From: Zantedeschia hybrid cultivar
Lineage: Eukaryota; Streptophyta; Magnoliopsida; Alismatales; Araceae
Length of the DNA: 64,000 bases
NCBI GenBank assembly: GCA_030544215.1
Contig: JARZZO010000011.1
Span: 4,698,001-4,762,000 of the forward strand
Direction: 5' to 3'
Positions 35,257 through 46,730 of this stretch are shown here, piece by piece. The translations under genes and the position numbers were made by a program. Position 1 is the stretch's first letter. Every line of letters begins with the position of its first letter. The notes below the pieces were generated by a model, which was given only the letters and a program-made list of their open reading frames with translations, did not search any database and was not told the DNA's origin.

Positions 35257-36809
35257 TGTTGGGTTTTCTCGGTTTCTCCGGATCGCTCACGCAGCGGAAA
35301 ATAAAAATTTTTACAGCGATCCGTTTCCCGTTTCGAAGAACTAAAATACGATAATCGGATTATCGAAGTTCTCACCGTGTGCGGATTCGAATCCGCAGCC
35401 GTTCGGTTCCGTCGGTGTGACACCGCAAGCCGCGCAAGCGCCCGGCCTCTAGCGAAGTTCACGCGATCCTCTGCGCGACGGATATCCTCGAGTTAGTCGT
35501 TCTTCGCAGCCCGCGAAGCCTCCGCTGGTCGCCGCAATGATCGTCGCAGTGCGCGGACGATTTCTCGTCGAACAGGATTCGGAGAAGCGGCGGGGCAGAT
35601 CTGGATCTGCCTTGACGCCAGAGGGAGACAGAAACTGAGGAGGGGCGGCCAGGGTTAGCAGCAGCTTGGCCTGCTCAGCCCGTTCGCTATGTTTTATACT
35701 AACCGCGCGGTTTTTCACAAAAACCCCCGGTTTGTATAAAACCCACTTATTTATCCATCGCCTTGAGAATCATTTGCGTGTGACCCTCTAGGCCCAAGTA
35801 CCAGTCCAGTTAATGGCCCAATAAGCCCAGTGACTCCTCACTGGCTTTATTAATTAATTAATAACCCTTTATTAATCAATTAACCAGTCGAATTGATGTC
35901 GCACATCGAATTCGACCGGGCCTCCGATCACGTTGGGTGCCAAGCAACACCGCGTGAACCCGAAAGGTATTTGGGGTTAAGTAATCCACTCTTGGAACCT
36001 TTCCGTCGACAGTTACCGCGTGGATATAATCCTTCATTCGTATAGTGCTATCGAGTCAACTCAGGATATGGCGAGCTGTCAAACCCTAACCGGTCGACTC
36101 ACTTGGATTGGATGCCGCAGATGAATATCGGAAAACTCCTTTTCCGATATTATCGTCCGCCCTGGCCAGGGACTTCCGCGCATCCTTCCTAGAGCATTCT
36201 CTCTCTAAGTACCGAGAGCGAATGATTCCTTATTGACACACAATTCCCTTCGACGGTATTCCGCTGCACCCAATCCTTGGCGTATTAGAATCCCGTGGCT
36301 AGAGATTCGTAGACCAAGGTCAAAGTACAGAAGTCCACCACCAAGGTGTCCTTGGTGTCTCAGGTCCGAAGACCATCCACGCAACTGCGACAATAGAATC
36401 AAGCTGGTTGACAGTGAGGTACAATATCATCCAGCGATTCAGTCGGATCAGTTCAGTGAACTCATTCTCCAATGAGCACCTACAGATTCGCCTTAGTGTC
36501 TCCACACAAATGACTTATGAGACCAGTCATCCTCATCATATGAGCAGGAGCAATCTGTACTAGTCTAACCGGATATCCGATGTCTTTCTCGGATATCCTC
36601 CGACTAGGAACGATTAAGAATATGTGTGTTTAAGTGATCAGTCTCATTAGTATGATCTCATCATAATATGATCACCATAACACATATTCACGGACTTCAT
36701 TATGAAACGATAATTAACGCGATTTACACATAATGAATATTTTGCCATTTTATTAATAATGAACGAGATTTACATTGTTAGATTGGCTTGTAGGCCACCT
36801 AAACTAACA
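35257..36809 (-). repeat. 3' LTR of the copia element
   Basis: 1,553 bp, same length as the other LTR. Ends are TGTTG and TAACA. In window orientation the first 25 bases already hold three of the roughly 28 differences from the partner LTR. Confidence 0.95.
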
Positions 36810-36822
36810 ATCTCCCACTTGG
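36810..36822 (-). other. Polypurine tract of the copia element
   Basis: On the minus strand CCAAGTGGGAGAT lies directly before the 3' LTR. This is the usual plus-strand primer sequence of plant copia elements. Confidence 0.85.
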
Positions 36823-36823
36823 A

Positions 36824-38713
36824 CTAAAGCCAATCACCTTTACACAATAAGCCCATAGACTCTAGGTGACGCTCAAACACAATTTGAGCCAACGGCTTTG
36901 TCAGTGGATCTGCTACATTGTCGACGGATGGAACTCGTTCCACTACTACATCTCCTCTGGATATGATCTCTCTGATAAGGTGAAAGTGTCTCAGAATATG
37001 CTTCGATTTCTGATGAGACCGTGGCTCTTTCGCTTGCGCAATCGCTCCATTGTTGACGCACAACAGTGGAACAGGCTCAGAGATGCTGGGAACTACGCCG
37101 AGGTCGGTGATGAATTTCTTCAACCACACTGCTTCCTTGGCGGCTTCAGCTGCAGCGATGTACTCAGCTTCAGTCGTCGAATCTGCAGTGGTTACTTGCT
37201 TGGAACTCTTCCAGCACACTGCCCCTCCGTTCAATGTAAACACGAATCCAGATGTTGACTTGCTATCATCTGGATCTGACTGGAAACTCGAGTCAGTAAA
37301 GCCTCGTAGTTTCAAGTCACCTCCTCCATAGACAAGAAACATATCCTTAGTTCTTCTCAAGTACTTAAGGATACATTTCACTGCCTTCCAGTGCTCTTCG
37401 CTTGGATCAGCCTGAAATCTGCTCGTAACTCTTAGAGCAAATGCAACATCATGCCGTGTACATAGCATGGCATACATGATAGATCCTATGGCAGAGGCAT
37501 ATGGTATTCTATCCATGAATGCCCTCTCATTAGGAGTCTTAGGAGACTGCTCCTTTGAGAGATTAATTCCATGTCTCATCGGTATGAAACATCTCTTGGA
37601 ATTTTCCATGCCAAACCTTTTGACTATGGTATCTATGTACAAGGATTGGGTCATTCCAAGCATCCTCTTTGATCTATCTCTATAGATCCGTATTCCTAAT
37701 ACGTAGGATGCTTCTCCCAAATCCTTCATGGAGAAGTTTTTCGACAGCCAGATCTTTACTGATGACATCATAGCTACATCATTCCCAATGAGTAGTATGT
37801 CATCAACGTAAAGAACTAGAAAAGTGACTGCACTCCCACTGGTCTTCTTGTACACACAAGGCTCATCTTCATTCTTAATGAAGTTATAAGACTTGATAGC
37901 CTCGTCAAATCTTATGTTCCAGCTCCGGGAAGCCTGCTTCAGTCCATAAATGGACCTCTGAAGCTTGCACACTTTATCTGGAGATTCTTTGGATGTGAAA
38001 CATTCTGGTTGTATTATATACACCTCCTCCTCAAGATTACCATTGAGGAAGGCAGTCTTCACATCCATCTGCCAGATTTCATAATCAAAATGTGCAGCAA
38101 TGGCGAGCAGAACTCTGATCGACTTTATCATGGCAACTGGTGAGAAAGTCTCGTCATAGTCAATTCCTTGCCTTTGACGATATCCCTTTGCCACCAACCT
38201 TACCTTATAAGTGTCGATCCGTCCATCAGCACCGATCTTTCTCTTAAAGATCCACTTGCAACCGATGGGTACAATACTCTCGGGCAAGTCCTCCAAGTTC
38301 CAAACTTGGTTGGTGTACATGGACTGGATTTCTGAGTTCATGGCTTCTCGCCATTTCCCGGCTTCTGGGCCTTCTATGGCCTCCTGGTAGGTTTTAGGAT
38401 CATCATCCTCATTATATTGTACCATAGACTCACCTTCAGCGATATGTCCCACATATCGTTCGGGTAGTCTAGGTACTCTACCAGATCTACGAGGCTCATC
38501 TGTGTGTACCTGAACAGATTCAGGAACTGATATCTCATCTGATGATAATGCAGCTGTTTGGGGATCTGGAACCTCTTCCAGTACTATTTTACTCCCACTG
38601 TTCTCCTGGATAAGGTATTCCTCTTCCAGAAAGACAGCTTTCCTGGCGACAAACACCTTTTGTTCATCAGGATGGTAAAAATAGTATCCAAAGGTTTCCT
38701 TTGGATATCCCAC
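36824..38713 (-). pseudogene. Copia pol, downstream part: reverse transcriptase and RNase H
   Basis: 629 open codons in the same frame as the upstream ORF, separated from it by a TGA at 38722-38720. Residues 133-375 are RVT_2: GCKWIFKRK (151-159), the MDVKTAFLNG block (216-225) and the catalytic YVDD (302-305). RNase H follows, with D474 (GFTDSS) and E515 (STTEAEY) in place. The acidic residue expected in the LLCxNNG stretch is valine at 553, so RNase H activity is doubtful. The ORF ends close to the 3' LTR. Alone it has no proper start (GTG is the first possible), so it is part of a broken polyprotein, not an independent gene. Confidence 0.9.
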
Positions 38714-38719
38714 AAACCT

Positions 38720-40243
38720 TCATTTATCAGTTCGTGATTCCAGCTTGTCTGGATCATGCCTCTTTACATGAGCAGGACAACCCCAGACTTTAACATGTTT
38801 AAATTCTGGTTTCCTGCCTTTCCATATCTCATATGGAGTAGAGGCCACAGACTTGCTGGGTACTATGTTCAGTAGGTATGCTGCTGACTCTAGAGCATAC
38901 CCCCAGAGGGACATTGGTAATCCTGAAAAGCTCATCATGGATCGCACCATGTCCAACAAGGTGCGGTTCCTCCTTTCTGATACACCATTCATCTGTGGTG
39001 TATATGGAGGGGTCAGGTGAGAAAGGATACCATTATCCTTTAAGAATTGTGTGAAATTAGTACTCAAGTATTCTCCTCCTCGATCTGATCGAAGAGCTTT
39101 AATACTCTTTCCTAACTGCTTCTCCACTTCATTCTTGAACTCCTTGAACTTCTCAAATGTTTCCGACTTGTACTTCATTAAGTACACATAGTCGAATCTT
39201 GAGAAGTCATCGGTGAACGTGATGAAGTAAGAAAAGCCACCTTTGGCTTGGGTGGACATTGGACCACATACATCCGTATGTATTAGTTCCAGAATGTCCT
39301 TGGCACGTTCTCCATGTCCACTAAATGGAGATTTTGCCATCTTTCCCATAAGGCAGGATTCGCATGTTGCAAACGATTCATAATCGAATGCAGTTAAGTA
39401 ACCATGCTTGTGCAACTTTTGCAACCTGCTTTCGCCAATGTGCCCAAGTCTACAATGCCACATGTAGGCCTGGTTCACACAATTCTTGCTATTCTTAAGA
39501 ACATTATCAATCTGAAGATTGTAATAAGAAACATCTAATAGATATAGACCGTTGACTAAAGATGCCGAAGCTATTGATTTATTACCATAATAAATCGTAC
39601 AACTTATATTCTCAATAGTCAACCTATATCCGATCTTGTCCAAACAAGATATTGATATGATGTTCTTTATTATGCTAGGAACATAATAACAATCTTCCAA
39701 TAATAAGGTGTCTCCCGATGGAAGCCTGAGGTTTGCTGTCCCAACAGCAATCGCTGCAACTTTTGCGCCGTTTCCTAGTCTCAATTCCACCTCACCTTGT
39801 CTCAGCTTGCGCTTACTTGTCAGCATATGCACATCACGGCAGATATGAGAAGCACATCCGGTATCTAATACCCAAGATGTGGAATCTCTAACTGATAAGT
39901 TGATATCTATCATATAGATATCTGAAGCTTCAGACAGTTTCACTCTTCCATGAGCTTTATCATCAAGGAACTCCTTGCAGTTCCTCTTCCAGTGACCATA
40001 CTGCTTATAGTAGAAGCAGTCACCCTTCACTACTCTTTCGCCTTTGTCCTTCGATCTTTTATCGTTAGCTTTCATCTCTGCTTCAGGGGCATCCAATGCC
40101 GATTCAGCAAGAGAATTAGCTCTAGGGACAAAGTCAATGCGCTCAGATCTGAAGACATTCTTCAGGTTTCTGAACCAATCTGAGTAGATCAGGTAAGTCA
40201 AAAGGGCATCAAGTATGCCACGGAGTGGGTTATTCGACGACAT
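38720..40243 (-). pseudogene. Copia gag remnant, protease and integrase
   Basis: 507 codons from an ATG at 40243. The first 40 residues resemble the start of copia gag (MSSNNPLRGIL, SDWFRNLKN). They then jump almost at once to the region before the zinc knuckle, so most of the UBN2-type capsid part is missing. The knuckle itself is altered: C76, H84 and C89 are present but the second Cys position is Y79. The protease motif DTG is at 127-129. The integrase zinc site is H263, H268, C294, C297, and the catalytic D324, D387 and E423 show D-(35)-E spacing. The frame stops at TGA 38722-38720, early in the link to RT. The element cannot make a full polyprotein and would depend on proteins from relatives. 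Confidence 0.9.
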
Positions 40244-40352
40244 AGTTCCCTACAGGAGATAAGTAAAATCTACTTAGCAGATGTTCAATTATTAAAGTTT
40301 AAAACAAGACATGGTCTTTTGTTCAAGTTTAACTCCCACTAATTTTCGACGG

Positions 40353-40760
40353 ACTGTATAACCCTCAGTTATACAGAACGGGAGACGCCGACAGTCTCCT
40401 AGTGGGGATCAGAATCTCAATGACTTGCACTACAGCCTTGTGGATAGGACAACAAACTGTAATACAATCAGAGAGCACCCAACTCATGGGACTTGCAACT
40501 CCTTGCAATATCTGATCATGGCTTCGGTCCCCAGAGATTTAATGGCCTTGTGGATAGCACAACAAACCATTAATCCTGGTCTAAGCTAACCATCATTACG
40601 CGACGAGCATAGATTTGCATGCAGCCCTTGTGGATAGCACAACAAAGCTACATGGTTCCTCTACCCCGATCTATTGGCATCTAATGCCATAGCCACAGTT
40701 TCTCCTCCCAATTAAGCAGGCCTTGTGGATAGCACAACAAACCTGCCTAAAGTGATTCGA
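40353..40760 (-). other. Cluster of RNA hairpins in the copia leader
   Basis: Coordinates and bases are given on the plus strand; the transcript reads the other way. Simple hairpins: CTGTATAAC/GTTATACAG (40353-40375), GGAGAC/GTCTCC (40381-40399) and TGGCAT/ATGCCA (40675-40689). Four compound hairpins share a tip TTGTG-GATAG-CACAA (40436, 40546, 40626, 40721; the first has GACAA). Each has its own basal stem: TACAG/CTGTA, TTAATGG/CCATTAA, CATGCAGC/GCTACATG with one mismatch, and GCAGG/CCTGC. The cluster lies 110-500 bases upstream of the gag ATG. A packaging, dimerisation or translation role is inference. Confidence 0.7.
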
Positions 40761-41479
40761 ATCCTATGACTATAACGATGGTGGACCACGCGGTAAGTTC
40801 TCAACTACTCGCGTTACGGCTTAGAGTTTATCTGAGGGTATTTGGATAACTTTTATCTTGGTCTCTCCTAGGTGATAGTATATAAACATATCGTATATAT
40901 TTACTAAATACTATAACCTGCTTTGATTCATAATCAAAAGAACAACAATGCATCTCAAACATGTCATTAGTGTGGTCATGGATAGCACAGTGGGTTTGAC
41001 TGGAGCCAACAGTCAAACGCACACACAATCTAACACAACAATTATATTAGATATCCTGCAATCACATAGGCAAGAGATCTCCATCTTTTCGCCTTCCTGG
41101 TTGCAGCTGTGGATCGTCCTCGCTCCTTCATCGGTTGCCTCCATCATATTACATTAATTATAGAATTAACAAGTAAATTGAAGAAGGCCTTATGGCGAGT
41201 ACAAGAGAGAGAGGGAGGTAGAAATACATCGGAGTATGAGAGAGAGAGGTGCACAGACCTCTATTTATTAACAATTAATAAACAATCATACATCCACGAT
41301 CCACACAATCCATTCATCACATGAATAATAAATTAAGTGCATATCCATGACCACGATGTGTTTTAAACATCCCACACATGAATCAGCGCATCACATGGCT
41401 AAAACAAATGAGTTTTCAAAATTAGATAATTTTGGCTTTCAAAAAGCTGGGATCCAATCAAAATTGGTGTTTGAATTTC

Positions 41480-42190
41480 GAAAAACTCATTTAATTAACT
41501 TAACATGCAATTAAATCTAAATTTAAAAGCATTAAACACACATCACATGCGCACACACTCCGAATTAATAATTCCATATTAGTCCATGCAAATTAGAACA
41601 TTTCTAATAATCTAACACTTAGATTAAACCCCATTAATAATCTAACAATTAGACTATTTAAAGACTAATCTAACTCTTAGATTAATCCAACAAAATTAAT
41701 TAATAATTTAACACTTAAATAATTAATTAACTCTAATTATTAACTAACTACTAATCCAACTTTTAGATTAGTTAATTTAAAATCAATTATTAACTTAACA
41801 CTTAAATTAATAATTAACTTTAATTAATTAATAATCACTAATCTAACTATTAGATTAGAAGATTAATGTTAATCATTAATTTAACCCTTAAATCAATAAT
41901 TAACAGTTAATCATCAAAGATTACTAATTTAACACTTAAATTAGTTATCTAAGTTAATTATTAAATTAACTCTTAAATTAACAATTAACTTACATATTAA
42001 TTAACAATTAGTTGAAATAATAATTAGTAATCTAACTATTAGACTAATAATTATTAGTTACTAATTTAACCATTAAATTAGTTTTTATTAATATTAACTA
42101 TTAGTTTAACCATTAAACTAACAATTAACATTAATCAAATTAACAACTAAAAGTTAATCATAATTGATTCAAAAATCATAAATAAGCCCA
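41480..42190. repeat. AT-rich degenerate repeat tract in the copia leader
   Basis: About 700 bp consists almost wholly of short variants of ATTAATTAACTCT, TTAGATTAAT and TAATCTAACTATT. It reads as a degenerate tandem array with no coding capacity. Confidence 0.8.
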
Positions 42191-42339
42191 CTTAAATTAA
42201 AATTGAACAATAATGTGAATATTTCAAAAACACTTTTTGAACCTTAATTAAAGTCCAATAATATTTTAATTGGGCTAATTAGGTTTTATAGGGATTTAAG
42301 GGGTTTAATTAAAATTAAAATTTTGACCCAGCCTTAAGG

Positions 42340-42700
42340 GCAATGCGTTCGAGCCCCTGGCTCGGCCATGCTCGAACCCTGGCTCGGCCAGGGGTTCGGT
42401 CAAGGGCGCAGACCCAGACCAAATCTGGGACCGGCCCAGACCGCCTGCACCCGGCCCGGTCCAACCGGGTCGGGGCCGGCCGGTTCGCCTGAAGCCTTTC
42501 TTCCCAACGCAGCAGGTTGCAGGAAACCCTAGGGTTTCCACCCCGGCGGCGCCTACCGCCGAGCTCCGGCCCCCCCCGGCGGGTGCCGGCCCTGCCGGCG
42601 GTGCCCCCCGGCGCCGGCGACGTGCCCGGCGCCGGCAGGGCCGCCGGCGGTGGCCAATGCAACAGCCGGCCGAGCCCCACAAAACCCCCCAAAATCAGAT
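42340..42700. other. GC-rich block in the copia leader
   Basis: A sharp switch from AT-rich to GC-rich DNA, with CTCGGCCA-type phrases repeated at about 42360 and 42380 and many GCCGGCG words. Overlapping minus-strand frames at 42305-42692 are rich in Arg, Gly and Ala and look like composition effects. The block may be a captured host fragment, but no source is recognisable. Confidence 0.5.
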
Positions 42701-43050
42701 TTTTTCAGGTTTAAAACCGATTTGGGGCTCGATTTTGTAGCTCTTCGAGGCCACCCTGGTGCCGGAAAATGTGTCGGATGTGTAGTGGTGACTATCACCA
42801 AGAGATCCGTGCATCCGGGCTGCCATACCAACGCTTGGGAATCGATTCAAGCCGCCGTAAAGTCGCCGTTCTTCGTCTCACGAAGAACACGAAAAACCCC
42901 CAAATTAATCTCGAAAAATCACGGAAAAATAATCAAATTATTTGTGTTCATCTCATGAACACTAATCCGTCATTTTAATCGGATTAAACGCATGGAATAA
43001 CTCAAGAAAAATCAATTTCGGAAACCGAAACGGGACGAGAAACAGTGGAA

Positions 43051-43066
43051 CCTGGCTCTGATACCA
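43051..43066 (-). other. Primer-binding site, initiator Met-tRNA
   Basis: The minus strand reads TGGTATCAGAGCCAGG one base inside the 5' LTR. This is the standard plant copia primer site complementary to the 3' end of initiator Met-tRNA. Confidence 0.95.
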
Positions 43067-43067
43067 C

Positions 43068-44620
43068 TGTTGAGTTTTCTCAGTTTCTTCGGATCGCTCA
43101 CGCAGCGGAAAATAAAAAATTTTACAGCGATCCGTTTCCCGTTTCGAAGAACTAAAATACGATAATCGGATTATCGAAGTTCTCACCGTGTGCGGATTCG
43201 AATCCGCAGCCGTTCGGTTCCGTCGGTGTGACACCGCAAGCCGCGCAAGCGCCCGGCCTCTAGCGAAGGCCACGCGATCCTCTGCGCGACGGATATCCTC
43301 GAGTTCGTCGTTCTTCGCAGCCCGCGAAGCCTCCGCTGGTCGCCGCAATGATCGCCGCAGTGCGCGGACGATTTCCCGTCGAACGGGATTCGGAGAAGCG
43401 GCGGGGCAGATCTGGATCTGCTTTGACGCCAGAGGGAGACAGAAACTGAGGAGGGGCGGCCAGGGTTAGCAGCAGCTTGGCCTGCTCAGCCCGTTCGCTA
43501 TGTTTTATACTAACCGCGCGATTTTTCACAAAAACCCCCGGTTTGTATAAAACCCACTTATTTATCCATCGCCTTGAGAATCATTTGCGTGTGACCCTCT
43601 AGGCCCAAGTACCAGTCCAGTTAATGGCCCAATAAGCCCAGTGACTCCTCACTGGCTTTATTAATTAATTAATAACCCTTTATTAATCAATTAACCAGTC
43701 GAATTGATGTCGCACATCGAATTCGACCGGGCCTCCGATCACGTTGGGTGCCAAGCAACACCGCGTGAACCCGGAAGGTATTTGGGGTTAAGTAATCCAC
43801 TCTTGGAACCTTTCCGTCGACAGTTACCGCGTGGATATAATCCTTCATTCGTACAGTGCTCTCGAGTCAACTCAGGGTATGGCGAGCTGTCAAACCCTAA
43901 CCGGTCGACTCACTTGGATTGGATGCCGCTGATGAATATCGGAAAACTCATTTTCCGATATTATCGTCCGCCCTGGCCAGGGACTTCCGCGCATCCTTCC
44001 TAGAGCATTCTCTCTCTAAGTACCGAGAGCGAATGATTCCTTATTGACACACAATTCCCTTCGACGGTATTCCGCTGCACCCAATTTTTGGCGTATTAGA
44101 ATCCCGTGGCTAGAGATTCGTAGACCAAGGTCAAAGTACAGAAGTCCACCGCCAAGGTGTTCTTGGTGTCTTAGGTCCGAGGACCATCCACGCAACTGCG
44201 ACAATAGAATCAAGCTGGTTGACAGTGAGGTACAATACCATCCAGCGATTCAGTCGGATCAGTTCAATGAACTCATTCTCCAATGAGCACCTACAGATTC
44301 GCCTTAGTGTCTCCACACAAATGACTTATGAGACCAGTCATCCTCATCATATGAGCAGGAGCAATCTGTACTAGTCTAACCGGATATCCGATGTCCTTCT
44401 CGGATATCCTCCGACTAGGAACGATTAAGAATATGTGTGTTTAAGTGATCAGTCTCATTAGTATGATCTCATCATAATCTGATCACCATAACACATATTC
44501 ACGGACTTCATTATGAAACGATAATTAACGCGATTTACACATAATGAATATTTTGCCATTTTATTAATAATGAACGAGATTTACATTGTTAGATTGGCTT
44601 GTAGGCCACCTAAACTAACA
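43068..44620 (-). repeat. 5' LTR of the copia element
   Basis: 1,553 bp, bounded by the primer site on one side and the CTTAT duplication on the other. It should contain the element's promoter on the minus strand. Confidence 0.95.
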
Positions 44621-44746
44621 CTTATTCTCCTTATTCTCCGAATACGCTATTCTGCACTGGTATAAGTCATTCCGTTTGTCAAAGTAAAATTAAGCTTATT
44701 CTCTCTTTATTCTCCCTTATTCTTCTCCTATTCTCCAATCAAAGTG

Positions 44747-46386
44747 GCGTAAGTTTTTTCTTTCGGTTACACAGGAGGCACCCCTGACCTCCCACCCAGA
44801 GGTGGGAGGATGTCCCGTTCCGCCATGAGGTAGGGGACCCATTCCTTTAAGTTAGATAATTAGATTTGATCAATAGATGGTGCCCTAATCTCTTATTAAC
44901 AGTACATTAAAAAAGTTATTTAGTGTCATTTTTTTTTCTTAAGAGAATGTAAGTTTGAAACTAAAGAGGTCTCTTTATACCAACAAGCTAGAGTCTAACT
45001 GACATTGAGGCTTTCCCTTGTTGGAGATGATCAATCCAATTCAACCTTAATCTTTAGTTGCCAACAAGCTGATGCATCAGCAACATAAAGTTTCCCCATC
45101 TCCAAGAGATCATGAGTTCAATTCAGCTTTATACAAGAGGAGATTCAACGCAAAGTTTGTGATTGCCTATGTCTGAGTGTTCTCTTGAGTGGAAGGCTTC
45201 TAAAGAGAATATTTTATCTTGCAATGGGTCTCTTGCAGAGGAAATAATTTTTGTATAAATGAAACATTGCTTTGCCTATTAATGAGTATCCTTTTAATGA
45301 ATAAAAAATTTGCCATACTAAAAGATTTACCAAACTTACTAGAGTAAAATTGCTTTATTCTGTTCTAAGTGGAGGAATAGTACGGATAACTAAGTCGTTG
45401 CACATTTGGACAAGCATAATACCATTACGATTACATATTATCCGATTGCTAAAGGCCCCCTTAAAAGTTATGAGTTATCTGGAATGCACCGGTTGCTTTG
45501 GAACTTTTAATTAATTAAGTTAGTTGGCTAATTTGATTATCCGAATAAGTGAAACAAATCATGGTGGAGATTAGAGCTATCGCATTCAGTTTAACACTTA
45601 ATAGCCAACACATATGGACACTGTTGGATATACATGTTTATCCAATAATAGCTTTATTATTTTCCACATTAGATAAATGTTGTTGAAATCTATGTGTATT
45701 TGGAGTTTGAAATCGACTATTAACATGCACGTCAATTTTGGAGTTTTAAAGTAAAAATTAAAATGATAGAAAAATGGATAAGAACAAATTTCAACTCAAT
45801 TACAGAGGATACTGGATCTATTTATCTAACTTTTTATCTATCAACCAAAAAATCCAAAGTCGAGTTTTTTAAATTGGACAGAAAATAAGGGTATGAAGTG
45901 GGGATTGACTAGTACAACTGTCTAAAAGGCGCCATAACCATTCCCACTTAATAACTTAAAGTGGATGCTCAAAATAAACTTGGATTAAAAATTTTCTCTC
46001 ATCAAGATGCCTATAATTTTTTTTTATTATAATGGAAATAGAAAAAGTCTACTTTCGAACAAAAATTTAACCAAACATGCCCCAAGAAGATACCATGCAT
46101 AGTTTACAGTTTTAACTACTCCGCGGCTGCCATCCTGCTCTTTTATTTTCACTGCAGAAGCTAACTAATATGGATTCTCAGGGAGATAAGGGAGGCATTG
46201 GGAAGAAACCTCATCAATTTGCAGGGGTAGAGTCTCAAACCACCAACATGCATGAAGCAGACACCTTTGAGAGATGGAAAGATAAAAAAAAGGTGATCAA
46301 GAGAATGAGAAGTTACATACAAGAGCAGGAATATTATACATATATATATATATATATGTTGCCATAGGAAGTCTGCTTCGCTAAGC
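44747..46386. other. Intergenic, nothing recognised
   Basis: AT-rich sequence between the split MITE and psbX. A short hairpin CCTCCCACC/GGTGGGAGG is visible at about 44790-44811, and TA units lie at about 46340-46356 downstream of the psbX stop. No gene supported. Confidence 0.5.
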
Positions 46387-46701
46387 TCAGCTCCGCTTGA
46401 CGAGGTCGACGTTGGCGACGGCGATGACGGCGCCAAAGAGCACTGCCAATACGACTCCGCCGGCAACAGTGCTAAGCAGTAAGTTCTTGAGTGAAGGTGA
46501 GACTCCTGGTTGCGCTGCCTCCGCTATGTCTGGAAGCACCAGGGCCGCTGCTAGCGCCGCCGTCGTCAGCACCGCCACGGCCTTCTTCTTCACGGACGAT
46601 GAAGCCGTGAGCCGTAGGTGGGCGGCGGTGGGTCTCGACACCTTGATGGAGGGCCTTGGGGATCGGAAGAAGGCATCGGAGGCGCCGGCAAGGCCAGCCG
46701 T
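46387..46701 (-). CDS. psbX: Photosystem II subunit PsbX, start codon missing
   Basis: The frame ends at TGA 46389-46387 and encodes a two-part plastid/thylakoid transit region ending in LPDIAEAA. The mature chain of 42 residues follows: GVSPSLKNLLLS, one membrane helix (about STVAGGVVLAVLFGAVIAVAN) and VDLVKRS. PsbX is a small intrinsic subunit of photosystem II in the thylakoid membrane; plant copies are nuclear. The stretch AGLAGASDAFFRSPRPSIK upstream looks like normal transit peptide. There is no Met in this frame from the upstream stop (46771-46773) to the end. The start given here, 46701, is an ACG directly after a CA/CG microsatellite, chosen because it precedes GCTGGC and plausible transit sequence. 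A GTG at 46641 is less likely. The first ATG of the putative transcript (46676-46674) is out of frame. The locus may be a start-less pseudogene, use a non-ATG start or have an unseen first exon. Confidence 0.78.
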   Translation of the reverse strand, partial: TAGLAGASDAFFRSPRPSIKVSRPTAAHLRLTASSSVKKKAVAVLTTAALAAALVLPDIAEAAQPGVSPSLKNLLLSTVAGGVVLAVLFGAVIAVANVDLVKRS

Positions 46702-46730
46702 GTGTGTGTGTGTGTGCGCGCGCGCGCGTG
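46700..46730. repeat. (TG)n(CG)n microsatellite at the psbX start
   Basis: About eight TG units followed by about six CG units, exactly where the psbX start codon would be expected. In the gene's frame it would read as alternating His-Thr and Arg-Ala. Confidence 0.9.

Larger units (their letters stand above)
35257..44620 (-). mobile_element. Ty1/copia LTR retrotransposon, complete structure, coding-defective
   Basis: A 9,364-bp element transcribed on the minus strand. LTRs 35257-36809 and 43068-44620 are both 1,553 bp and run TGTTG...AACTAACA in window orientation. The target duplication CTTAT is at 35252-35256 and 44621-44625. Next to the right (5') LTR is a primer site complementary to initiator Met-tRNA; next to the left (3') LTR is a purine tract. 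Order in the element: LTR, 2.8-kb leader, gag remnant, protease, integrase, RT, RNase H, LTR. By eye about 28 differences separate the LTRs (about 1.8%), so insertion was fairly recent. Coding defects are listed with the ORFs. Confidence 0.95.
35106..44746. mobile_element. MITE split by a copia element (halves 35106-35256 and 44626-44746)
   Basis: The left half matches the first part, and the right half the last part, of the 269-bp MITE at 22117-22385. Ends are CACTTTGTTTG and CCAATCAAAGTG. Removing the copia element and one CTTAT duplication gives 272 bp. The MITE was thus in place before the retroelement arrived. Confidence 0.85.

Noticed and set aside
42305..42692. Two overlapping 125-codon minus-strand frames in the copia leader
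   Set aside because: Arg/Gly/Ala-rich frames in several phases of the same GC-rich block; no domain and no start context.
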